Virus record (IMG/VR): IMGVR_UViG_3300032087_006116
Location: 1 to 33,721 of that record
Source: a virus
Length of the DNA: 33,721 nt
Reading direction: 5' to 3' (one strand)
Of this stretch, positions 11,603 to 18,859 are shown in pieces. The position numbers and the translations under genes are program-made. The stretch's first letter is position 1. Each line of letters opens with the position of its first letter. Below the pieces are notes generated by a model. The model did no database searches, was not told the DNA's origin, and was given only the letters and a program-made list of their open reading frames with translations.

Positions 11603-13297
11603 TTACCTTCCAACTAAAAGTTCTGTTAAACCGAATTCGCCCCTTGAAGGGTTGAATCTTTCTCTAGCCAAACGTAATCGACGCTGAAGTACATTTTCAT
11701 CTCTGGCCGCAATCCTCTCTGCTTGTTGCCTGTTGTGAGCTTCTAGTGATGCGCCGGTCAACGCTTCAATCTTGGGAACGACTAAAGGCTGATCACGCCA
11801 GCTTCCAGTAGCCAAGGCCTCGCTCGCTTCACGGCCTTCTCTTTCAAGGCGTTCTTGCTTACGAAGCGCATGCTCAGAACCAGCATATGCTGCACCTGTA
11901 GAAGGCGTGCCCATGACTCCAGGGGCGAGCTTATTCAGCGTATGTCTGACTTTGTCACTTAAGGTTTCACCCGTTTGTTGTCTAGAAGTTTCATCTAAAG
12001 CCTCAGCGCCTGCTCTCATAGCAAGATAAGTTCCAGCGGCGGGCAAGAGAGGACTGGAGGCTACGGCAGGGAAAGCGGCTGCAGCGAGACCAGTGCCAAC
12101 TGTCAAAGGAACGCCTACAGCAAAATCCGTAGCCATACGTTTAGCACCACTGCCATAATCACCGCTGTAAAAATCCCGGATTGCTTCCCTGCTCGGAATA
12201 AAATCAGCAGCGCCTATGGTAAGTCCACTCTTGGCGGCACGTCGCAGCGCAGGATTGTCAACAATGCCACGGCCTTGTAAGAGATTCCGAGCGATTAGGT
12301 AGTTACGGGTGCCGACTTTCTTTTGCAATGGCGTGAAATCAGGTGCAGGCTTTGTTGCTAACGCGCTGGGCTTCGTTGCATCATAATCATCAATAAACTC
12401 AGTATATGGTTGCAGTGGCAGTAAGCGCTCGTTGCCAGTGGTAAACCTCTGTACTTCCTTTGTTCCACCACCATACCCACTTGCATAAGGCTGCTCACTT
12501 ATAGGACCAGCTAAACCAGCTTTTTCATAAAGATCCGCTCTCCAATCAGGATTCGTTGCTGAACTTTGGCGCACAGGAGTCAGAGTAGATACACCTCCGA
12601 AAGGACCCTGTGCGTCAAAAATCTTATCTTTGAATGCCCTTAACACATTTGCTTTGAGATTTTCAGGTGCCTGGCTGATATAACCACGTTCTTTCCATGT
12701 CCTTGGAGTTTGGGGTTGTCCTGAAAACGCACCAATCTCAGGTGATTGACCTCTTACTTCCGAAAGCTTCTCTTGAAGTAACTCAGGACGTCTTTTATAT
12801 GTAGGATCCTCAACTAACTGAGCTGTTTCATAATCTATGCGGTCTTGAATGTTAGGACCCGTGGCAAAACTAAAGTCGCTTCCTGTCTTCTGAGGAACTC
12901 TAAAATCTTGTAGGAACTGTTTGGCAGCCGGAGTAAGTTGGGATGATCCAAAATCCTTAGGCAGTTCCCCGAATGTCATCTGCCAGGCACGTTTCGACTT
13001 GGGATCGAGCGTATCTGGAAGATCAGAAGTTCTGTAGTCGTAACCAATTTCTTGGTCGATTCCCCCGACCGCGAAATCAGGTCGATCTGCAGTGGGTCGC
13101 AACGGCGAATCATTTAAAGACCTAGAGGCATAGACTTGGTTTAACAATTCTGCTCTAGATGAAGGTATTCCCTTACGGCCAACGATTTTTCCCTCACCAT
13201 AAAAATCAAGGATCTCTTGATCAGTCGTAGTATTACGCAGATACGAAGTTAATGCGTCATCTACTCTCTGGCGAATTGAACGCTTTTCAGGTGCCAT
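11603..13297 (-). CDS. 564-aa probable virion protein (ejection/internal protein candidate)
   Basis: The largest minus-strand gene here. The first ~340 residues are Pro/Ser/Gly/Thr-rich with many charged turns and look extended or disordered (e.g. PSSRAELLNQVYASRS, PDTLDPKSKRAW). Residues about 391-434 hold two hydrophobic Ala/Gly/Pro-rich segments (FAVGVPLTVGTGLAAAAF, PLLPAAGTYLAMRAGAEAL) that could cross or insert in a membrane. The C-terminus is charged helix with Arg-rich coils. This architecture suits an internal or ejection protein released with DNA, but no sequence family is recognised. It forms an operon with the small basic gene at 11384-11602. Confidence 0.6.
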   Translation of the reverse strand: MAPEKRSIRQRVDDALTSYLRNTTTDQEILDFYGEGKIVGRKGIPSSRAELLNQVYASRSLNDSPLRPTADRPDFAVGGIDQEIGYDYRTSDLPDTLDPKSKRAWQMTFGELPKDFGSSQLTPAAKQFLQDFRVPQKTGSDFSFATGPNIQDRIDYETAQLVEDPTYKRRPELLQEKLSEVRGQSPEIGAFSGQPQTPRTWKERGYISQAPENLKANVLRAFKDKIFDAQGPFGGVSTLTPVRQSSATNPDWRADLYEKAGLAGPISEQPYASGYGGGTKEVQRFTTGNERLLPLQPYTEFIDDYDATKPSALATKPAPDFTPLQKKVGTRNYLIARNLLQGRGIVDNPALRRAAKSGLTIGAADFIPSREAIRDFYSGDYGSGAKRMATDFAVGVPLTVGTGLAAAAFPAVASSPLLPAAGTYLAMRAGAEALDETSRQQTGETLSDKVRHTLNKLAPGVMGTPSTGAAYAGSEHALRKQERLEREGREASEALATGSWRDQPLVVPKIEALTGASLEAHNRQQAERIAARDENVLQRRLRLARERFNPSRGEFGLTELLVGR

Positions 13298-13329
13298 TAC
13301 ACTTTACCGATAATTCAGTTTAATACAGC

Positions 13330-13539
13330 TCAAGCAATATTTACGTAGCAGGAAGGGTCCGTCCTGGCTTTATACAACCTAAGAATAAATGCACGAGCCT
13401 GCCTGTTCTCTACCTTCGCAAAGTAAGGATCCTTCCTCAGGCTCTGCACTGCTTCCCAATACTGATCACAATCCATCTCCCAAGAGACGATGAAAGTTGA
13501 AACCTGAAAGAGAAGAAGAGCCGCTAGTGCGAGCTTCAC
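13330..13539 (-). CDS. Small secreted protein with paired cysteines, 69 aa, paralogue of the gene at 14871
   Basis: The N-terminal ~18 residues are hydrophobic (MKLALAALLLFQVSTFIV), an export signal or anchor. Mature features are Cys24, the segment KDPYFAKVEN, a helix with RAFILRLYKART and Cys64. The plus-strand gene at 14871-15092 has Cys30, YNDPFFSKPEN, NQLIIKIARSEG and Cys69, matching in order and spacing, so these are related small proteins. They are probably periplasmic. The start overlaps the next gene's end (ATGA at 13536-13539). Confidence 0.65.
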   Translation of the reverse strand: MKLALAALLLFQVSTFIVSWEMDCDQYWEAVQSLRKDPYFAKVENRQARAFILRLYKARTDPSCYVNIA

Positions 13540-13880
13540 GCCGCAGCCACAGAGAGGGTAACCACTGCATCAGTGCCACCAGCCTCAGATACCCAGCGAG
13601 GACGCACGAACTTGACGGGACGACCCGAGACACTGAAGACAGAGTGGCCATCGGCCAGGATGGTCTGGGGGCCGATGATCTGAGCAAAGTTAGTGCCATC
13701 AATGCTTCCATCCAACTGAACGACAACATTTGTATCGATGTTTGAGACAGAAACAATCAGGGTGTAATCTGTTGTGCTAAGCAAATTATTCTCAGCCACT
13801 TGGGTAAGAGTGCCAAGTTGAGGCTGAGTTAAATCAGCATCTGTGCTGAAGATGCTATCTGAAAACACGTAACTTGCCAT
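13536..13880 (-). CDS. Small beta-rich virion-type protein, 114 aa
   Basis: Thr/Val/Ser-rich with alternating strands (DYTLIVSVSNIDTNVVVQ, GRPVKFVRPRWVSEAG) and acidic, resembling phage head decoration or tail tube-like beta sandwiches by composition. It ends VVTLSVAAA. It lies upstream of the small secreted gene at a 4-base overlap. No confident family match. It probably belongs to the virion, given the block of minus-strand genes. Confidence 0.6.
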   Translation of the reverse strand: MASYVFSDSIFSTDADLTQPQLGTLTQVAENNLLSTTDYTLIVSVSNIDTNVVVQLDGSIDGTNFAQIIGPQTILADGHSVFSVSGRPVKFVRPRWVSEAGGTDAVVTLSVAAA

Positions 13881-13912
13881 TGAAACCCTCTAATAAAACT
13901 ATTCTAAGTTAG

Positions 13913-14047
13913 TCAGCTGTTCTTCTCTTTTGCCTTCTTTAAGGTATCAAGAATCACACCAAGTTTCTTAGCTTGATTAGCGTGAGTACGCGAAGCCTTC
14001 TCAAGCTCGCCGATGATCGCATCGATCTTTGAGTGTACTTCAGTCAT
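13913..14047 (-). CDS. Small helical protein, 44 aa
   Basis: Read from ATG 14047 to TGA 13913-13915. A single amphipathic helix is suggested (SKIDAIIGELEKASRTHA, LGVILDTLKKAKEK). The start overlaps the end of the DUF5872-type gene by eight bases, which supports translation. The short length and coiled-coil character suggest a small oligomer or scaffold peptide. Confidence 0.6.
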   Translation of the reverse strand: MTEVHSKIDAIIGELEKASRTHANQAKKLGVILDTLKKAKEKNS

Positions 14048-14291
14048 CTTTCTTCTTCTCGTACTCCTCGCGAGTCATCCACTTCTCCTTACCCCAGCGC
14101 TTGAGATCTTTCTGGCCCTCACTCTTACCGCCTTTGTAACCGCCGCCCTTCTCCTTGTAGGCCTTGGCTAGCATCTGAGCCTTGCGTGCGGACCACTGGC
14201 CAGGCTTACCGCCCTTAGAGCCAGCCATAATCCGATCCTTAATGCGTTCCCGCATCTCGGGTTTCGTGTACTTGGAATCATCTTGAGCCAT
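14040..14291 (-). CDS. DUF5872-type basic protein, 83 aa
   Basis: The sequence contains YTKPEMRERIKDRIMAGSK, GKPGQWSARKAQML and KDLKRWGKEKWMT, the pattern I recall for the DUF5872 family of small, very basic proteins found across bacteria and phages. Its function in the family is unknown. The charge suggests nucleic acid binding or packing with DNA. The start is ATG 14291. It is translationally coupled to the 44-aa gene downstream. Confidence 0.7.
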   Translation of the reverse strand: MAQDDSKYTKPEMRERIKDRIMAGSKGGKPGQWSARKAQMLAKAYKEKGGGYKGGKSEGQKDLKRWGKEKWMTREEYEKKKDD

Positions 14292-14319
14292 TTACCTATA
14301 TTAAATTACGCACACACAC

Positions 14320-14347
14320 AAAAAAACCTGGGTAGTTAATACCCAGG
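14320..14347 (-). terminator. Intrinsic terminator for the outer-membrane-like gene
   Basis: On the minus strand, CCTGGGTA and TACCCAGG pair perfectly (14340-14347 and 14327-14334) with a five-base loop. The complement of the A-run at 14320-14326 gives seven U's after the stem. It lies 19 bases after the stop of the gene at 14366-14725. Confidence 0.85.
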
Positions 14348-14365
14348 CTTTCGTTTGGATTAGGC

Positions 14366-14725
14366 TCAGAAGGTGTACTTCACACCAGCCTTACCGCCGT
14401 AACCATTTTGGGCAGCGGTGATCATCGAGATTTCGCCATAAACGCTAACTTTCTCGGCGACGGCCACTGCACCGCCTGCTTTACCGGAGAACTCGACGTC
14501 GGTGCCAGTTGCGCCACTGACGTTCGAGGCAGCAGGTCCACCCTGAATGTAGTAGGAAGTAGGACCGTTGGATCCTTCCCATCCAATGTGCAGCTCGTGC
14601 AGAGCAGAATTGTAGGTATTGCCAGTGAAAGAGGCATTGGATTCCCAGTTGAGGTAGGGGCCAGCGTTTGCAGCGGGGGCGACAGCGCCACATGCAATCA
14701 TTGCTGCAACAAATTTCTTAATCAC
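14366..14725 (-). CDS. Small outer-membrane beta-barrel-like protein with signal peptide, 119 aa
   Basis: The N-terminus MIKKFVAAMIACGAV...ANA is a signal peptide with probable cleavage at ANA-GP (residues 21/22). The mature ~98 residues are Gly/Ser/Ala/Tyr/Val-rich with alternating strands (LHIGWEGSNGPTSYYI, GKAGGAVAVAEKVSVYGE) and end KYTF. A terminal Phe and strand alternation are hallmarks of outer-membrane barrel proteins recognised by the BAM machinery. It is too short for a full porin, so it may be a small barrel, a subunit or a virion decoration. It has its own terminator. Confidence 0.7.
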   Translation of the reverse strand: MIKKFVAAMIACGAVAPAANAGPYLNWESNASFTGNTYNSALHELHIGWEGSNGPTSYYIQGGPAASNVSGATGTDVEFSGKAGGAVAVAEKVSVYGEISMITAAQNGYGGKAGVKYTF

Positions 14726-14870
14726 AGTCTTTAAAAATTAGTAAGACATTCAAAAATGTAGCCGCACCTAATCAAAAATCAACCATAGACGGTCAAAAAA
14801 GTGCCATTTGTGTGGGTATTACTACCTAGTTTTTAGGGGGCGTAGAGTTTTAAGAAGGAGGAACATAAAA

Positions 14871-15092
14871 ATGCATCGATTTATTCCACCATTTCTTGTA
14901 TCTTTCCTTACGCTAGGCCTAGTCTCTTCAGCTCAACCTATGTCTGAAAGACCCAAATGCGACGCACGAGACGAACTGATCGCGACTGTCTACAACGATC
15001 CGTTCTTCTCCAAACCAGAAAATCACGAGTACAGAAACCAGCTAATCATCAAGATCGCACGTTCCGAAGGGATATGCGAACCGAGAGATTAG
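14871..15092 (+). CDS. Small secreted protein with paired cysteines, 73 aa, paralogue of the gene at 13330
   Basis: The start is fixed at ATG 14871 by a strong ribosome-binding site AGGAGG (AAGAAGGAGGAACAT) just upstream. A frame open from 14808 would add 21 unlikely residues. A signal-like hydrophobic segment (FIPPFLVSFLTLGLVSS) is followed by Cys30, the motif DPFFSKPEN, a helix and Cys69. It shares this layout with the minus-strand gene at 13330-13539. It is probably periplasmic, and disulfide bonding is likely in the mature form. Confidence 0.75.
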   Translation: MHRFIPPFLVSFLTLGLVSSAQPMSERPKCDARDELIATVYNDPFFSKPENHEYRNQLIIKIARSEGICEPRD

Positions 15093-15128
15093 CTGGTCTT
15101 ATATTATTCAAACTACGGATAAATTAAA

Positions 15129-15284
15129 ATGGCGAAGGATGCTGACCACCAGTCTTGTAAGGACGATAGCTGCGGAATCTGTAACGTAAAGTCAGCTGAG
15201 GGCGGTGACGATGGTTCCAGTCAAGGCGATCAATCTCAGCCTGCTCCTCCTTGCAGTACTGATTGCCCCTGTAAGTTAGATTAG
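15129..15284 (+). CDS. Cysteine-rich acidic small protein, 51 aa
   Basis: The ATG at 15129 follows an A-rich stretch (AAATTAAA). Six cysteines lie in two clusters, SCKDDSCGICN (residues 9-19) and CSTDCPC (42-48), linked by a Gly/Asp/Ser/Gln-rich acidic spacer, with LD at the end. This looks like a metal-binding or disulfide-linked peptide. It lacks an obvious signal peptide. No known family is recognised. Confidence 0.6.
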   Translation: MAKDADHQSCKDDSCGICNVKSAEGGDDGSSQGDQSQPAPPCSTDCPCKLD

Positions 15285-15343
15285 TCATTGGGTGTTCCTC
15301 TTAACTGATTTAACTCTACAAATTCAGTAGCAATTAATACCGT

Positions 15344-15529
15344 TTACAGAGGAACATTCAATATAAAAACATCCTTAAGGTTTTGGGGTGCAACCTCACC
15401 GATAGCGTCGCCGGCAAGGTTGTTCAGTTTCCAGGTGTGAGAAACAGCAAAAATCACACCTCCCCAGGGCCTGCCGCTGTTCTTCTTCGGCCCCAGATGT
15501 ATAATAGGTCTATACACCTTGTCGAGCAT
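15344..15529 (-). CDS. Possible small protein, 61 aa, antisense to the spacer
   Basis: A minus-strand frame from ATG 15529 to TAA 15344-15346 encodes a product with natural composition (VYRPIIHLGPKKNSGRP, WGGVIFAVSHTWKLNN, VAPQNLKDVFILNVPL), no signal peptide, and fair codon bias. Its start is only five bases from the plus-strand gene start at 15535, so the promoter of one would fall in the other. A TATAAT box for the plus strand lies inside it. It is kept as uncertain: it could be coding, or a chance frame in an untranslated leader. Confidence 0.4.
   Translation of the reverse strand: MLDKVYRPIIHLGPKKNSGRPWGGVIFAVSHTWKLNNLAGDAIGEVAPQNLKDVFILNVPL
15497..15516 (+). promoter_or_regulatory. TATAAT box and short inverted repeat before the gene at 15535
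   Basis: A perfect -10 hexamer TATAAT lies inside an imperfect palindrome (TGTATA...TATACA). No clear -35 box is seen at the right distance. The spacing to the start at 15535 suits a leader or operator. Confidence 0.35.
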
Positions 15530-15534
15530 GAACC

Positions 15535-15765
15535 GTGCTATCCAAGACGCAGCCCAAGTTAATAGGCTCGGTCTGTAGTGATTCCGGTTCGCTCTGTATT
15601 GTTGATCCTTGCCTGGTCAAAACTGCTCGAACAGGTAAAGTCAAGTTTCCACCATGCAACCTCTACACGGCGTTCGACACGGAGATCGGCGACGGTGAGT
15701 ACCCGGTCTACGAGCTGAGGGATAAAGACGGTAAACTCAAGTGCATCGTCATCGGGATCGAATGA
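15535..15765 (+). CDS. DUF4241-like small protein, 76 aa
   Basis: It begins with GTG at 15535. The pattern VCSDSGSLCIVDPCLV and later DTEIGDGEYPVYELRD matches the layout I recall in DUF4241-type proteins (SGxLxIVDP and GDGxYPVY), a family of unknown role seen in bacteria and phages. It is a single beta-rich domain. Its stop overlaps the next ATG (ATGA). The assignment is from remembered motifs only. Confidence 0.6.
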   Translation: MLSKTQPKLIGSVCSDSGSLCIVDPCLVKTARTGKVKFPPCNLYTAFDTEIGDGEYPVYELRDKDGKLKCIVIGIE

Positions 15766-16010
15766 AGTTCGTTGACCCAGTCAAGAACCCGAACAAGTGG
15801 CTGGAACTGACGATCCTAAAGATGATTGAAGAAAGGTCTCCTGAGAATGAGGAGGCCTTACGCAGTGCTATTCATGCAGTGGTTCATTGGATTGAGCCTG
15901 GTCTAATAGATCAACTATTCGGTGACTGGATCCAACAGTACCTAGAGGAGCTGAGCGAACAAGAAAGCAATCGAAATAGCGCTGATCCGCCGTGTTCTCT
16001 AGAGGTTTAG
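15762..16010 (+). CDS. Acidic helical protein, 82 aa
   Basis: Starts at an ATGA overlap (15762) with the DUF4241-like gene. It is mostly helical and acidic (NKWLELTILKMIEERSP, SAIHAVVHWIEPGLID, QYLEELSEQESN), with a less convincing C-terminal tail (ADPPCSLEV). The 3' part overlaps the minus-strand gene at 15868-16482 by 143 bases, so one of the two ends may be mis-assigned. Confidence 0.65.
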   Translation: MKFVDPVKNPNKWLELTILKMIEERSPENEEALRSAIHAVVHWIEPGLIDQLFGDWIQQYLEELSEQESNRNSADPPCSLEV

Positions 16011-16482
16011 GCGGAGTAATACCCATCACTTCGAAGTGATCCCAGACCGAGTCGTCTGGATAAGGAGGTCGGTGCCAGAAGAACTCAAGCGAGTCCTCGT
16101 TGACCGTCCATTCGGGATGGTATCGACGCCACCAGCTGAACGCAGCAAATTGCTTAGCTGGATGGCCAGAAGTGCTGTCAATAACAAGGACATCGCCAGG
16201 GGCAAGAGCCCAACGAAGACGCAGGACTTCCAGAAAGCCTCTGCGGATGGCTTTGATTCCAACCTTACCTTTGAAGTTTCCATCTAACGAACGTCTTCTC
16301 CTATTGTTGCGTCTCCAATACCAATCGTTGAGTTGTCGTTGCGACTTTCCGACAGCAAAGCCGGTATTCCATAACCAATAGCCTGGGCGATATTCAACTC
16401 TCGGCTCCAGAAAAACCTTGCATAGGTGATCTCCTACGGCAAATGTAGAGCTTGTAAACTTGCGGCGTGTTCTATATGACAT
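15868..16482 (-). CDS. Trp/Arg-rich hypothetical protein, 204 aa, antisense to its neighbours
   Basis: Minus-strand frame from ATG 16482. An earlier in-frame start would add a Ser-rich shadow of the opposite gene. The composition is natural and distinctive: LNDWYWRRNNRRRRSLD, VLRLRWALAPGDVLVIDS, FAAFSWWRRYHPEWTV. It has no signal peptide or membrane segment and no motif I can name. Its start lies one base from a divergent GTG start at 16484, and its 3' end overlaps the plus gene at 15762-16010 by 143 bases. Its last ~45 residues are doubtful. It interrupts a long plus-strand run. Confidence 0.6.
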   Translation of the reverse strand: MSYRTRRKFTSSTFAVGDHLCKVFLEPRVEYRPGYWLWNTGFAVGKSQRQLNDWYWRRNNRRRRSLDGNFKGKVGIKAIRRGFLEVLRLRWALAPGDVLVIDSTSGHPAKQFAAFSWWRRYHPEWTVNEDSLEFFWHRPPYPDDSVWDHFEVMGITPPKPLENTADQRYFDCFLVRSAPLGTVGSSHRIVDLLDQAQSNEPLHE

Positions 16483-16483
16483 C

Positions 16484-16765
16484 GTGGAAGAACTACTAGC
16501 GATGATCCAAAGAGACCCAGAACTCTGGGAATTGATGGAACAACTCAAGCATCAAGACGAGGAGCCCAGTGACTTCATCTTAAATGTCGCGCAGATGCTT
16601 GCAATCGAATTCGAGGATCTTCACAGGACTGACCTGAACGACAAGCTCGATGCACTCTTCGGTGGCCTGCCCCCTAAGGCTTTCGAGATGGTCCCCCTGT
16701 TCCTGCACATCGCACTCGACATCTTCATGATGCGAGCCATCCCCAACCAAAACCAAGGGGGATGA
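16484..16765 (+). CDS. Acidic helical protein, 93 aa
   Basis: Coding frame clear from about 16500 to TGA 16763-16765. Possible starts are GTG 16484 or ATG 16502. An earlier TTG at 16460 would lie inside the opposing gene. The sequence is helix-rich (PELWELMEQLKHQDEE, FILNVAQMLAIEFEDL, FEMVPLFLHIALDIFMM) with Met/Leu-rich C-terminal helices that are hydrophobic but short. It is two bases from the next GTG start, so co-translated. Function unknown. Confidence 0.65.
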   Translation: MEELLAMIQRDPELWELMEQLKHQDEEPSDFILNVAQMLAIEFEDLHRTDLNDKLDALFGGLPPKAFEMVPLFLHIALDIFMMRAIPNQNQGG

Positions 16766-16766
16766 T

Positions 16767-17000
16767 GTGAAATCCGGCTTCGTCTTCTGCGATTTTGATA
16801 ACCAGAACGTGCTCTGCTATACGGACGATCGGTCCTCGGTGCAACTAGTACCAGTCAGTAGTACTACAAGTCTTAACAGAGCGATCTGTCTCGATGATCG
16901 AACCGAGATGAAAAACATTCAAGAACGGTTAAAGAGCAGTGACATCATCGACGACCTCTATATCGTGAACATCGGAACCCTCTACAAGCGCTTCTTCTAA
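16767..17000 (+). CDS. Small hypothetical protein, 77 aa
   Basis: Begins with GTG at 16767, one base after the previous stop, and ends eight bases before the polymerase ATG, so it is likely part of the polymerase operon. The sequence is alpha/beta in character: VFCDFDNQNVLCYTDDR, then RTEMKNIQERLKSSD and YIVNIGTLYKRFF. Two Cys in the first strands. No known motif. Confidence 0.65.
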   Translation: MKSGFVFCDFDNQNVLCYTDDRSSVQLVPVSSTTSLNRAICLDDRTEMKNIQERLKSSDIIDDLYIVNIGTLYKRFF

Positions 17001-17008
17001 TCTGTCTG

Positions 17009-18859
17009 ATGTTGAGATTCGCGTGCGACATTGAGACAAACGGTCTCCTTCATGAATTGAACCGTGTGCACAGTCTTGTACTCAGGAATCTTGACAACAA
17101 TGAGGTCATAAGTTGCTCTAATCACGGTAACTATTTCCCCGTAGAATTTGGGCTCGGTTTGTTAGAAAAAGCTGACCTAATTGTAGGTCATAATTTTATC
17201 AATTTTGATTTACGAGGGATAGCCAAGGTCTACCCTACATTTAAAATTAACGAAAAATGTGAAATTCACGATACCCTAATTATCAGTCGTGTGTTAACTC
17301 CAGAGATGGAAACTGTTGACACACAAAAGTACCCACACATTGCAAGTAAGTACAAAGGCAAGCACTCTCTCGCTGCGTGGGGCGAGCGTCTCGGCGTTGC
17401 AAAAATAAAATTCACTGAGGATCAAGCTAAAAAATCTGTAGCCAAGGAAAATGTTTGGGAGCATTGGTCCGAGGAGATGCAGGTGTACTGCGAACAGGAC
17501 ACCCTCGTTACCAAAGTGCTCTATGAATATTTCCAAACGCAAGAGTTAGATCCAAGATGCTTCGAGCTCGAACATGAGTTCGCGGCTATCATGACGATGC
17601 AAGAGGAGTTTGGATTCCCCTTCGATGAAAGAGCCGCATTCGGGTTGGTTAACAAACTCAAAACGAGACGGTCGGAAATCCACGATCAGCTTCAAGAAGT
17701 TTTTCCGCCAATTGTTGAGGAGCGTGTCTCCGAAAGAACAGGCAAAAGACTCAAGGATCGCGTCGTTCTATTTAATCCCGGTTCGCGTCAACAAACCGCA
17801 CAGCGTTTACAAGAGCGTTACCCTGAAATTGGTTTCGACCAAACGGAGAAAGGCAATGTCAAGGTTGATGATGAAGTCCTTGAAAAGCTTGGTGCGAAAT
17901 ACCCGGAAGCTCAGCTCCTCGCTGAGTACCAGCTACTCAATAAGAGGCTGGGCCAGATTGCTGAGGGCAAAGAAGCGTGGCTAAAACATAGCCGCGTTTT
18001 TGACGACAGCTGTATCCACGGTACAGTAATTACTAACGCATGTATCAGCGGACGTTGCAGCCATCGGCGTCCGAACATGGCACAAATTCCCAGTGTTGGA
18101 CATCAGTATGGAGCGGAATGCAGAGCTTTATTTGTTGCTCCTGTGGGGTGGCTTCTTTGCGGTGCTGATGCCAGTGGTCTGGAGCTGCGTGCTCTTGGGG
18201 CGTGGCTAGCACACTTTGATGGGGGTGAATACGCCAAGCTCGTCAGCACAGACGGGTTCGATATTCACACACATAACGCCAAGCTGTTTGGCATCTTCGA
18301 TGGGAACGGCGACATCCCTAAGGCCACAAGGGATCTCAGTAAGCGACTAATTTATGCGTTGCTCTATGGGGCCGGATCGAAGAAGGTTGGTAGCGTCATT
18401 GACCCTACTTTGAATGAATGGAAGCAGGCTGATCTTGGGAAGGAGACTATCAATACCTTCTACAAGAACCTGCCCGCCATCAAGCAGCTAAAGGACAAGA
18501 TTGATGAGCGGATCATCCAGCGGGGATACCTGACCGGCATTGACGGACGTCACCTTCAGATCCGTTCCCGTCACTCGGCCTTGAACCAGCTGCTGCAATC
18601 GACAGGTGCGATCACCGTAAAGAAGGCAACAACTATTCTTTACGACGACCTGAAGCAACTCGGCCTCAAGTGGGGAATCGACTTTGCTTTTGTCGCCCAC
18701 GTTCACGACGAAATCCAGGCGCTTGTGCGGCCTCAGTTTGTTGAGGCATACAAAACGCTTGCGATTGCTTCGTTCAGAAAGTCAGGTGAGTACTTCAACC
18801 TGAAGTGCCCCATGACCGGTGAGGCCAGAGTGGGGCACAACTGGATGGAAACTCATTAA
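17009..18859 (+). CDS. T7-like family A DNA polymerase with 3'-5' exonuclease, 616 aa
   Basis: Replicative polymerase. Exonuclease motifs: Exo I CDIETNGL with D7/E9, Exo II VGHNFINFDL near residue 60, Exo III CEQDTLV near 155. Polymerase motifs: A with DASGLELRALG (D387), B with LSKRLIYALLYGAG (K445, Y449), C with VHDE (H566-D567-E568). The match to T7 gp5 is close across thumb, palm and fingers. It is about 88 residues shorter than T7 gp5, and the thumb region that holds the ~75-residue thioredoxin-binding insertion in T7 is replaced by a short link near residues 245-255 (ERTGKRLKDR), so processivity must come from elsewhere. Codon bias in the N-terminal third is A/T-richer than its neighbours. 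Confidence 0.97.
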   Translation: MLRFACDIETNGLLHELNRVHSLVLRNLDNNEVISCSNHGNYFPVEFGLGLLEKADLIVGHNFINFDLRGIAKVYPTFKINEKCEIHDTLIISRVLTPEMETVDTQKYPHIASKYKGKHSLAAWGERLGVAKIKFTEDQAKKSVAKENVWEHWSEEMQVYCEQDTLVTKVLYEYFQTQELDPRCFELEHEFAAIMTMQEEFGFPFDERAAFGLVNKLKTRRSEIHDQLQEVFPPIVEERVSERTGKRLKDRVVLFNPGSRQQTAQRLQERYPEIGFDQTEKGNVKVDDEVLEKLGAKYPEAQLLAEYQLLNKRLGQIAEGKEAWLKHSRVFDDSCIHGTVITNACISGRCSHRRPNMAQIPSVGHQYGAECRALFVAPVGWLLCGADASGLELRALGAWLAHFDGGEYAKLVSTDGFDIHTHNAKLFGIFDGNGDIPKATRDLSKRLIYALLYGAGSKKVGSVIDPTLNEWKQADLGKETINTFYKNLPAIKQLKDKIDERIIQRGYLTGIDGRHLQIRSRHSALNQLLQSTGAITVKKATTILYDDLKQLGLKWGIDFAFVAHVHDEIQALVRPQFVEAYKTLAIASFRKSGEYFNLKCPMTGEARVGHNWMETH

